Assembly (NCBI GenBank): GCA_035250485.1 | Contig: DATFFB010000089.1 | Location: 1 to 11,833, forward strand | DNA length: 11,833 nucleotides | Direction of reading: 5' to 3' | Origin: JACCTH01 sp035250485 | GTDB taxonomy: Bacteria; Actinomycetota; Acidimicrobiia; Spongiisociales; ZC4RG35 | Part shown: positions 1 to 5,844 of the stretch, piece by piece | Layout of the letters: each line of letters opens with the position of its first letter | Numbering within the stretch: the first letter of the stretch is position 1 | Notes under the pieces: model-generated | Database searches by the model: none | What the model was told of the DNA's origin: nothing | The model's input: the letters and a program-made list of their open reading frames with translations, nothing else | Translations under genes and position numbers: made by a program

Positions 1-42
1 GTTCGACCTTCTCCGCATAGGGAGCGTGGACCGCGAAGGTGT

Positions 43-1149
43 TCAGGGCGTGCAGTACCAGGGAGTCCAGGGGTTGCGACCGAGGCTCTGGTAGTAGGCC
101 GCGAGCCAGGCGGCGGTACCAATATTTGCTTCGGGGTCAAAGGCGCTTGCTCCCCCAAAGCCGGCTTTGGACGAAATCACGGCCCAAGTACCGGGCAGGA
201 ACTGAAACAGACCGGAGGCTCCCGAATAGGGGTTGTAGGCCTCAGGGTCGCCGAGGCTCTCGCACTGAATGATGCGAAGCGCCGGTTCCACCCACGCCGA
301 CTGGAAGTATGCCGACACCACGCCCCGCCATCGCTCCACCGTCGGTTTGATCGGATTGGTTCCAATCGAGGGGGGCGGGGGAAGCGAGGTGGAAGTAGTC
401 GGGGTAGAAGTGGAAGTGACGACCGGAGATGGCTCCGTCGTGGTGGTGGTCGAACGTTCGGATTGGCGCTCCTGTTCTGCCGCCGCGGCCTGGGCTCGCT
501 CCACTCGGTCGAGCTCCGCCAAGAAGGCGCGGTCGGCGGCTCGGGCCCGGCCGATGGCGACGCCGACCGCCCGGTCGGCTTCGGCAAACAACGCTTCCAG
601 ATTGTCGGCGGCCGCCTCGGCCGCCATCTGCAAGGTGGATACCTCCGCCATCTCTCCCGCCATCCGAGATCGGAGCTGATCCAGATTTCGACGACTGACG
701 ATCAAGGTGTTGGCCCGGTCTTCTTCGTCGCCAGCCAGCAGCTGGATCATGGGCTGGCGAATCAGGGCTTGCTGGACGTTTTTGCTATCGAAGACCACTC
801 CCGCCGGTAGGGAGAGGGCCTCCATGTAGGCATCGGCCGCCAGCGCATCGACGCGGGCGGTGACGCGGGCCAACTCGCTACCCGCCGTTCCGACCAACTC
901 TCCTAGTCGGTCGACTGAGGCCGCCTTCTCGGCGAGCAAGGCCGAGAGTCGCTGGTATTCCTCGAGCGCCGCCAACAACCTCGCCTCCGTCTCCGCGCGG
1001 TTGGCAACCGCGCCCGCCAACAGGGTGTAGGCAGATTCCCGCCGGTCCTCGGCTTCCTCGAGGCTGGTTTGGGCGTGAGAGACGACCGGTAGCAAGGCCA
1101 CCAGGAAAACCAGCGCAAAGAAGGCGACTCCTGCCCGTCGCAGGCCCAT
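43..1149 (-). CDS. Secreted coiled-coil protein with C-terminal transglycosylase (SLT-like) domain
   Basis: The 368-residue product probably cleaves peptidoglycan glycan strands outside the membrane. Residues 1-26 form a Sec signal peptide (MGLRRAG, hydrophobic core, cleavage near SHA-Q). Residues 28-230 are rich in Ala, Glu, Leu and Arg and look like a long coiled coil. Residues 233-262 are a Thr/Ser/Pro linker. Residues about 270-368 form a lysozyme-like fold: CES at 296-298 with probable catalytic Glu297, then NPYSGASGLFQFLPGTW at 306-322, the SLT/Rpf-like signature. Cys296 and Cys366 could form a disulfide. The catalytic domain sits at the extreme C-terminus, unlike PcsB-type proteins, which pair a similar coiled coil with CHAP. 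It lies 131 bp downstream of ypfJ on the same strand. The ATG gives a proper signal peptide but has no clear Shine-Dalgarno. The fold is secure; whether it acts as a transglycosylase or a muramidase is not. Confidence 0.85.
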   Translation of the reverse strand: MGLRRAGVAFFALVFLVALLPVVSHAQTSLEEAEDRRESAYTLLAGAVANRAETEARLLAALEEYQRLSALLAEKAASVDRLGELVGTAGSELARVTARVDALAADAYMEALSLPAGVVFDSKNVQQALIRQPMIQLLAGDEEDRANTLIVSRRNLDQLRSRMAGEMAEVSTLQMAAEAAADNLEALFAEADRAVGVAIGRARAADRAFLAELDRVERAQAAAAEQERQSERSTTTTTEPSPVVTSTSTPTTSTSLPPPPSIGTNPIKPTVERWRGVVSAYFQSAWVEPALRIIQCESLGDPEAYNPYSGASGLFQFLPGTWAVISSKAGFGGASAFDPEANIGTAAWLAAYYQSLGRNPWTPWYCTP

Positions 1150-1161
1150 GACTCGACGGCA

Positions 1162-1167
1162 AGGCTA
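1162..1167 (-). promoter_or_regulatory. Possible -10 box for the transglycosylase gene
   Basis: On the minus strand the sequence reads TAGCCT (TAnnnT type) with 12 nt before the ATG at 1149, which would leave a 5' leader of about 5 nt. No convincing -35 was seen, and no Shine-Dalgarno precedes the ATG, which would fit a nearly leaderless transcript. This is a weak, pattern-only call. Confidence 0.25.
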
Positions 1168-1185
1168 ACTGGCCTCCGCCCAACC

Positions 1186-1264
1186 CCCTCCGTTGAGGGA
1201 CCCATGCCCCTCCGTCGCCTTCGGCGACACCTCCCCCAACACTCGCTTCGCTCGCTGGGGGAGG
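1186..1264. repeat. Palindrome-rich intergenic element / possible ypfJ terminator
   Basis: The 131-bp spacer between ypfJ and the transglycosylase gene holds two clear hairpins. One has perfect 6-bp arms, GTCGCC (1214-1219) and GGCGAC (1223-1228), around a TTC loop. The other has perfect 9-bp arms, CCTCCCCCA (1230-1238) and TGGGGGAGG (1256-1264). A small CCCTC/GAGGG hairpin lies just before them. The 9-bp hairpin starts 16 nt beyond the ypfJ stop, so it may end ypfJ transcription, although no T-tract follows on the minus strand. The composition (CTCCGTCGCCTTCGGCG next to a CTCCCCCA/TGGGGGAG stem) resembles dispersed intergenic palindromic repeats seen in many GC-rich genomes. Only one copy lies in this window. 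Confidence 0.6.
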
Positions 1265-1280
1265 ACACAGAATCGGCTTG

Positions 1281-2183
1281 CTACACGCTGCCGGAGAAGG
1301 TGTCGCAGGCGTTGGGATCGCCCTGGTCGTAACCGGTCTGGAACCAGCGCTGGCGCTGTTCGGAGGTGCCATGGTTGAAAGATTCCGGATCGATCCGTCC
1401 CTGCGTGGCCATTTGAATCCGGTCGTCGCCCACCGCCGCCGCCGCCTCCAGCGCCTCGCTGATCTCTCCGGGGTCCAAAGCGAGGTTCTCCCCGGTCTGG
1501 AGCTGTCCGACAAAGACCGTCGAGGCCCAGACCCCGGCGAAACAGTCGGCCTGGAGCTCCATCCGAACCGACAGGTCATTGGCCTGGGAGGGATCCTGCT
1601 GTTGGAGCTGACGCACCTGCTCATTGATGCCAAGCAGGTTCTGCACGTGATGGGCGATCTCGTGGGAGAGGACATAGGCGGGGGCAAGATCGCCCGTGGC
1701 TCCAAATCGGTCAGAGAGCTCCTGGAAGAAGTCGAGATCCAGATACATCTGCTGGTCGAGCGGGCAGTAATGAGGACCCATCCGGGCGTCGGCCCCGCCG
1801 CAGGCCGAGTCGGTAAATCCAGTGAAGAGAACCAGCTGCGCGTTCTGATATTGGCGGCCCGAGGTGGAGAAGATCTCCTCCCACATGGCTTGGTTGTCGT
1901 CGAGCACCACCGACATGAAGTCCGCCATATCCGCCTGCGGATCGGTTGCCGGGTCGAGTGGGCTCTCGACGGCGGAGGTCTGGGGGGCTGGAGCGAGGTC
2001 CCCGAGAATGTCGCCGAGGCCACCGCCTTCGCCACCGGTGAGGAGGGCGACGACGATAGCGATGATGATCGCGAGTCCCCCGCCGCCGGCCCCGATGGCA
2101 ACTCCCGGCCTCCGCCTGCCACCGCTTCCCCGCACGTCGATGATGTCGCCCGAACGTTCCGTTGGCTTGCGGTATCGAACCAT
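1281..2183 (-). CDS. ypfJ: YpfJ-type neutral zinc metallopeptidase, membrane anchored
   Basis: This 300-residue protein belongs to the YpfJ putative neutral zinc metallopeptidase family (Pfam Zn_peptidase); its substrate is unknown. A short Arg-rich cytoplasmic tail (1-26) with MVRYRKPTERSGDIIDVRG is followed by one membrane segment at about 27-49, rich in Gly, Ile and Val, so the peptidase domain faces outward. The domain spans about 85-300. HEIAHH at 174-179 is the HExxH zinc site with Glu175 as catalytic base, and ELQADCFAGVW at 209-219 is the family's downstream signature, probably with the third zinc ligand. The end (HGTSEQR, GYDQGDP, CDTF at 271-296) also matches. Cys128, Cys140, Cys213 and Cys293 may form disulfides. 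Length is normal and the gene is intact. It is divergent from msrA. The ATG at 2181-2183 fits the known N-terminus and is supported by a -10-like box just upstream. Confidence 0.93.
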   Translation of the reverse strand: MVRYRKPTERSGDIIDVRGSGGRRRPGVAIGAGGGGLAIIIAIVVALLTGGEGGGLGDILGDLAPAPQTSAVESPLDPATDPQADMADFMSVVLDDNQAMWEEIFSTSGRQYQNAQLVLFTGFTDSACGGADARMGPHYCPLDQQMYLDLDFFQELSDRFGATGDLAPAYVLSHEIAHHVQNLLGINEQVRQLQQQDPSQANDLSVRMELQADCFAGVWASTVFVGQLQTGENLALDPGEISEALEAAAAVGDDRIQMATQGRIDPESFNHGTSEQRQRWFQTGYDQGDPNACDTFSGSV

Positions 2184-2191
2184 GTCTGGCG

Positions 2192-2197
2192 ATAGTA
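2192..2197 (-). promoter_or_regulatory. Possible -10 box for ypfJ, near-leaderless start
   Basis: On the minus strand the sequence reads TACTAT, with 8 nt before the ypfJ ATG. No Shine-Dalgarno is visible between them, so transcription would begin at or within about 2 nt of the start codon. Leaderless mRNAs are common in actinobacteria. No good -35 hexamer was found at 16-18 bp. Confidence 0.35.
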
Positions 2198-2274
2198 AGG
2201 GAAAGCCGGATTTGTCGGTTCGCTCTGTCTGGAAAATCAGTCAGCGTGGTTTCGCCAGTTGGAAAAACGTCACG

Positions 2275-2308
2275 AACCCGTGGAACAACCGGGTATCCCC
2301 GACGGGTT
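2275..2308 (+). promoter_or_regulatory. Candidate SigR/SigH-type promoter of msrA inside an inverted repeat
   Basis: GGAAC at 2282-2286 and GTT at 2306-2308 are 19 nt apart. This matches the GGAAT/C-N18-19-GTT pattern of SigR (Streptomyces) and SigH (mycobacteria) thiol-oxidative-stress promoters. msrA is a known SigR target in Streptomyces, which fits the downstream gene. Transcription would begin near 2315, leaving a leader of about 25 nt. The pair is bracketed by perfect 7-bp inverted repeats, AACCCGT (2275-2281) and ACGGGTT (2302-2308). These could be an operator or an mRNA/DNA hairpin. This is a pattern match only. Confidence 0.4.
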
Positions 2309-2324
2309 TTAGTCTCCGTACTCG

Positions 2325-2331
2325 AAGGGAG
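2325..2331 (+). promoter_or_regulatory. Ribosome binding site deciding the msrA start
   Basis: AAGGGAG lies 7 nt before the ATG at 2339. The open frame extends upstream to 2162, but this site, the divergent ypfJ start inside that extension, and family length all favour 2339. Confidence 0.8.
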
Positions 2332-2338
2332 CTTGCAG

Positions 2339-2962
2339 ATGTTTGGACGGAACAAATCGACGGAAGGCGCTCTGGCGGGCCGGGAGCAGGCGATGCCGGT
2401 GCCCGCTCGCCATTTCGTCAACGGAAACCCGCTCGTGGGTCCGTTTCCTGCCCATTTCGAAACGGCGATCTTTGGCATGGGCTGTTTCTGGGGCGCCGAG
2501 CGACGCTTCTGGCAGACGCCGGGGGTCTACACCACGGCCGCCGGCTACGCCGGTGGCACCACTCCGAACCCCACATATGAGGAGACCTGTAGCGGCCGCA
2601 CCGGCCACGCCGAAGTGGTGCTGGTGGTGTTTGATCCCGCCGAGGTCACCTATCACGAACTCCTGCAGCGCTTTTGGGAAGGACACGATCCAACGCAAGG
2701 CATGCGGCAGGGAAACGACGTGGGAACCCAGTATCGGTCGGGGATCTACACCACCACCCCCGAACAGCAGGAGCAGGCGGAGAAGAGCCGCGACGCTTAT
2801 CAGGAGGATCTGGAGCGGGCGGGTCATCGGGGCCGGATCACCACCGAGATCAAACCGGCCGGGCCCTTCTATTACGCCGAGGATTACCACCAGCAATACT
2901 TGGGCAAGAACCCCAGCGGCTATTGCGGTTTGGGGGGAACCGGCGTTTCCTGCTCCGCCTGA
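2339..2962 (+). CDS. msrA: Peptide-methionine (S)-S-oxide reductase MsrA
   Basis: MsrA reduces the S-epimer of methionine sulfoxide in proteins and free Met, repairing oxidative damage in the cytosol with thioredoxin as final reductant. The 207-residue product has the catalytic motif GMGCFWGAER at 46-55 with nucleophile Cys49. TCSGRTGHAEV at 83-93 and GNDVGTQYRSGIY at 125-137 shape the substrate pocket. FYYAEDYHQQYL at 177-188 is typical, and the tail YCGLGGTGVSC supplies resolving Cys196 and Cys205. This is the three-Cys class: E. coli MsrA has Cys51, Cys198 and Cys206 at almost the same positions. The N-terminal 40 residues also align with the long E. coli and mycobacterial type. The start at 2339 has a good Shine-Dalgarno. 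It stands alone, convergent with an S41 peptidase gene 19 bp away, and no msrB is visible here. A possible SigR-like promoter precedes it. Confidence 0.97.
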   Translation: MFGRNKSTEGALAGREQAMPVPARHFVNGNPLVGPFPAHFETAIFGMGCFWGAERRFWQTPGVYTTAAGYAGGTTPNPTYEETCSGRTGHAEVVLVVFDPAEVTYHELLQRFWEGHDPTQGMRQGNDVGTQYRSGIYTTTPEQQEQAEKSRDAYQEDLERAGHRGRITTEIKPAGPFYYAEDYHQQYLGKNPSGYCGLGGTGVSCSA

Positions 2963-2981
2963 CTTACCGACCTCGGCTTGC

Positions 2982-4415
2982 TTACCAGCCGCTGAGATCG
3001 GAGACCGCCAGCACCAACTGATCGACGGTCAGCTCATCGTCGAGATCGGCGGCGATATCGGGAGTGACACCGTTTTCGCCGAAGTCGGTTCCCGCCGCGG
3101 TCACCCAGCGGGCCACGGTGAGCTTGAGGGCTCCGCCGTTGGAGAGTCCATAACGCTGCTGGACGGTGTTCTTTCCAAACGTGTTGTCGCCTATCACCAC
3201 CGCCCGATTCCGCTCTTGCAAGGCGGCGGAGAGAACTTCGGAGGCGCTGGCGCTCCCCCGGTTGACCAGGATCGCCACCGGAAGCGAACTGTCAGCGAGG
3301 AGGCCGCCCTCGTCGGCGTCGTAGACCTCCTCATCCTCGGGCCCGATCGTGCGCACGACAACTCCGTCGGAGAAGAACTCGCTGGCAATCTGGACGGTCG
3401 CGAAGAGCGCCCCTCCCGGGTTGTCGCGCAGGTCGAGAACAAGTTGATCGATCCCGGCGGCAACGAGACGATCGAGCGCGTCATGAAACTGTGAGTCAGA
3501 GCTATCGGTGAACACGTTCAGTTTCAGATAGCCGACGTCTCCCACCACCTCGCTCTCGACCACCGGCACCGAAATCGAAGCTCTGATGATGTGGAATTCG
3601 ATCTCCCTCCGGTCACGCTCGACTGTGAGGCTCACGCTGGTTCCCGCCTGGCCTCGCACGGCTGCCGTCACTTCGTCGACGGTCCAACCGTCGATTGACT
3701 CGCCGTTGACTGCCACGAAGACGTCGCCCGGGAGCAGGCCCTGTGCCTCGGCTGGGCTTCCGTCGAAAACGGAGATGACCACCAGACGACATTTCTCCGA
3801 GACCACGCTGCACGGGGTCGACTGTGGATCATCGGCGTCGAGATCCTCTGAGGCGACCAGAGCACCAATGCCTTCCACCGATCCGGCTTGATCCTCCTGC
3901 AGCATCCGCAGCGCCGCCGGGTCGAGGTAGGCGCTATTGGGGTCCAAGGCGTTCATGAGGCCCCAGACGGCGGCTTCCTCGGCCACCGGGTAGGGCACTC
4001 CTTCTGAGGCCCACTGCTGGCACACGGCGACAAAATCGGCGCTCGGAATCACACATTCGCCAGTGGCGCTACTTGGTTCTTCATCGAGGGCCTCGACCTC
4101 ATCGGCAGCGGCGGCGGCCAGCGTCGAGGCGGAAACGGGGTCGACGTACTTCTCTCCGATCAACCGGTAAGCCTCACAAAGAAGGGTTTGCTCCTCGGGG
4201 GCACAGGTCCGGAAGTCGACGGCAATCGTGGTAGTGGTGGTTGGAGCAACGGTTGTAACCGCCTGCTCGAGGACGGTGGTGGTCGTGGCGGGCGAGGTGG
4301 TGGTTTCTGAGATGGGATTGGTGCTGACCGGAGCGGTTGAGACCGCGCACCCCACGACCAGGAGGAGAAGAAGACCCCGAAGCCGGTTCACATTCTTGCG
4401 TAGATTTGGCCGCAT
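2982..4415 (-). CDS. S41 family (C-terminal processing) lipoprotein peptidase, copy 1
   Basis: This 477-residue protein is a tail-specific serine peptidase of the CtpA/Prc family, tethered outside the membrane. A lipobox VVGC (Cys23) follows an Arg-containing hydrophobic signal, and a Thr-rich linker covers 38-63. A PDZ domain lies at about 208-280. The S41 catalytic domain covers about 290-460, with VLDLRDNPGG at 326-335. Ser390 in GSASASE and Lys415 in TFGKN form the Ser-Lys dyad, 25 residues apart as in E. coli Prc (Ser430/Lys455). Cys pairs 71/80, 121/132 and 202/209 probably form disulfides. The ATG used here lies inside a 48-bp palindrome; the in-frame GTG at 4391 would give a neater signal, beginning MNRLRGLLLLLVVGC, outside the palindrome. 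It follows its paralog on the same strand, about 31 bp away. Substrate is unknown. Confidence 0.92.
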   Translation of the reverse strand: MRPNLRKNVNRLRGLLLLLVVGCAVSTAPVSTNPISETTTSPATTTTVLEQAVTTVAPTTTTTIAVDFRTCAPEEQTLLCEAYRLIGEKYVDPVSASTLAAAAADEVEALDEEPSSATGECVIPSADFVAVCQQWASEGVPYPVAEEAAVWGLMNALDPNSAYLDPAALRMLQEDQAGSVEGIGALVASEDLDADDPQSTPCSVVSEKCRLVVISVFDGSPAEAQGLLPGDVFVAVNGESIDGWTVDEVTAAVRGQAGTSVSLTVERDRREIEFHIIRASISVPVVESEVVGDVGYLKLNVFTDSSDSQFHDALDRLVAAGIDQLVLDLRDNPGGALFATVQIASEFFSDGVVVRTIGPEDEEVYDADEGGLLADSSLPVAILVNRGSASASEVLSAALQERNRAVVIGDNTFGKNTVQQRYGLSNGGALKLTVARWVTAAGTDFGENGVTPDIAADLDDELTVDQLVLAVSDLSGW

Positions 4416-4440
4416 TTATGCGACCAAATCTACGCAAGAA
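4393..4440. repeat. Near-perfect 48-bp palindrome between two S41 genes
   Basis: The left arm 4393-4416 and right arm 4417-4440 match as reverse complements at 22 of 24 positions. The first 17 bp (TTCTTGCGTAGATTTGG against CCAAATCTACGCAAGAA) are perfect. One mismatch follows, then CGCAT/ATGCG around a TT centre. It begins 7 bp past the stop of the upstream S41 gene and covers the first eight codons of the downstream one, if that starts at 4415. Both strands can encode MRPNLRKN from it. No T-tract follows on either strand, so it is not a classic intrinsic terminator. It could be a mobile palindromic repeat, a regulator site, or a hairpin controlling the downstream start. No second copy was seen in the window. 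Confidence 0.9.
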
Positions 4441-4446
4441 CGCTCC

Positions 4447-5799
4447 CTACCCAAGAGCAGAGAGCACGGCGTCGACCACGCTGGCCACGTCGGAGGTCGG
4501 ATCGACAGTGAGGGCGACGTCGGGGACAACACCGGTGCCAGCCACCGAGGCGCCGTCGGCGGTGGTCCAGGTGGCGATGGTCAGGCGAAGGAGGCCCCCG
4601 TTCCTCAGTTCGAAGGACGACTGCACCAGATTCTTCCCGAAAGTCGGCGTGCCCACGACCACCGCCCGACCACGTTCCTGAAGCGACGCCGCCAGGATTT
4701 CCGCCGCCGAGGCGCTGTTCTCGTTGACCAGCAGGATCAGCGGGACTCGGGTGGCGATGCCCCCTTCGACGGCCGGGTAATCGAAGTTGCCAACCCGCTC
4801 CTGGGTCCGATAGAGGACCCCGCTGGGCACGAATTCCGAGCCGACGATTGACGCTGAGAAGAGGAATCCCCCCGGGTTGTCGCGCAGGTCCATGATCAGC
4901 CGATCGACGCCGGCCTCGTTGAAAGCCGTCAACCAGGAGTGGAGTTCAAGATGGGTGGCAAACCCAAACTCGGGTAATCGCAAATAGGCCGTTGATCCGA
5001 CGATCTCGCCGCTCATCGGGATGGCGTCGGCGGCGGTGCGAGTCAAGGTGACTTCATTCGAGTCGATGGTGAGGACCGCGGTGGTGCCAGCCTCTCCAGC
5101 CAGCAAGCCGGCTGCCTCCACCGTCCCCAGGCCTTCAACGGGTTCACCATCGATCGCGGTGATGACGGCGCCGGCACGGATGCCGGCGTCCTCGGCTGCC
5201 GAGTCGGGCAGGACGGTCACCACCTGGAGTGGACACGAGGGCGCCACCCGAATGCACGGTGAGCCGGCCGCGCTCAAGGCGGCGATCACCATTCCGACTC
5301 CGGGAACGATTCCGTCCTCGCCGACCGAGCCCGACAGCTCGGGGGGCACGTAGACGTTGTAGGGGTCGACCATCGCCGACAACACCCCATCGACCGCCGC
5401 TTCGACGATGTCGGAGACCGGAGCGGAGGACTCGAGCATCTCGGCCCGGACCGATTCACACAGCGGAGCAAATTCCTCTGCAGGCACGGCGCAGACCAGA
5501 CCGCGGGGAAGCTCCTCGGTGTCGCCTGACTTGAACGTCGCCACCGCTTCAAGCGCGGCGGCGGCCATGGTCGGGTGGTCGGGAGGGCTGAAGTGATTCG
5601 TCTCGATCAGCTCGACTACCTCGCACAGCACGGAGAAGGTCACCGGCGGCGTTCCGCAGCCCTGGATCGTAACCTCGAGGTCGCTCGGTGATGTCACCGA
5701 GGTTGCAGACGCGACGGGCACAACGGCGCTCGTGGGCACCGGGCCGGGAGCGCCACAAGAGAAAATCGAGAACACGAGCAAGAGCCGCGCCGCCTTCAT
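4447..5799 (-). CDS. S41 family (C-terminal processing) lipoprotein peptidase, copy 2
   Basis: This is a paralog of the next gene downstream. From the ATG at 5799 it has 450 residues, beginning MKAARLLLVFSIFSC with lipobox Cys15. An upstream GTG at 5844 adds 15 hydrophilic residues but abuts the divergent ATG at 5845 and would spoil the signal, so I prefer 5799; a GTG at 5808 is also possible. Numbered from 5799, a PDZ domain lies at about 188-255 and LIMDLRDNPGG at 301-311. Ser364 in NSASAAE and Lys389 in TFGKN form the dyad, again 25 apart. Three Cys pairs (48/59, 103/114, 182/189) match those of the paralog, the last two with identical spacing. The peptidase should act outside the membrane on exported proteins. 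There is no strong Shine-Dalgarno. The two genes are probably co-transcribed, unless the intervening palindrome blocks this. Confidence 0.9.
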   Translation of the reverse strand: MKAARLLLVFSIFSCGAPGPVPTSAVVPVASATSVTSPSDLEVTIQGCGTPPVTFSVLCEVVELIETNHFSPPDHPTMAAAALEAVATFKSGDTEELPRGLVCAVPAEEFAPLCESVRAEMLESSAPVSDIVEAAVDGVLSAMVDPYNVYVPPELSGSVGEDGIVPGVGMVIAALSAAGSPCIRVAPSCPLQVVTVLPDSAAEDAGIRAGAVITAIDGEPVEGLGTVEAAGLLAGEAGTTAVLTIDSNEVTLTRTAADAIPMSGEIVGSTAYLRLPEFGFATHLELHSWLTAFNEAGVDRLIMDLRDNPGGFLFSASIVGSEFVPSGVLYRTQERVGNFDYPAVEGGIATRVPLILLVNENSASAAEILAASLQERGRAVVVGTPTFGKNLVQSSFELRNGGLLRLTIATWTTADGASVAGTGVVPDVALTVDPTSDVASVVDAVLSALG

Positions 5800-5828
5800 G
5801 CGCAACACATTCTCGCCGCCGCCTTCGC

Positions 5829-5834
5829 TACCTT
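5829..5834 (+). promoter_or_regulatory. Possible -10 box for the amidohydrolase gene
   Basis: TACCTT (TAnnnT type) lies 10 nt before the ATG at 5845, in the 45-bp spacer shared with the divergent S41 gene. No Shine-Dalgarno precedes the ATG, so a very short leader would fit. There is no clear -35. Low confidence. Confidence 0.25.
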
Positions 5835-5844
5835 CCATCGGCAC

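Noticed and set aside
1..42. Possible start of a further minus-strand gene (ATG at 16-18, reading MRRRSN)
   Set aside because: Only six codons lie in the window and no Shine-Dalgarno is evident, so it cannot be supported.
878..2122. 414-codon minus-strand frame overlapping ypfJ and the transglycosylase gene
   Set aside because: It runs through two well-supported genes in a different frame, crosses the palindromic spacer, and is rich in Arg, Ser and Pro, typical of an off-frame reading.
1278..2195. Long plus-strand open frame of 305 codons opposite ypfJ
   Set aside because: It is the antisense shadow of ypfJ, which has the full HExxH protease signature. The shadow protein shows no recognisable domain and arises from GC-rich codon bias.
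2162..2338. In-frame upstream extension of msrA
   Set aside because: It enters the divergent ypfJ start and lacks MsrA similarity; the ATG at 2339 has a well-spaced Shine-Dalgarno.
2963..2981. Bidirectional terminator between msrA and S41 copy 1
   Set aside because: The 19-bp gap holds no hairpin; only a short direct repeat CTTACC flanks it.
4228..4851. 207-codon plus-strand frame crossing the 48-bp palindrome
   Set aside because: It is antisense to both S41 genes and mirrors the Thr-rich linker as a Val run; no domain is visible.
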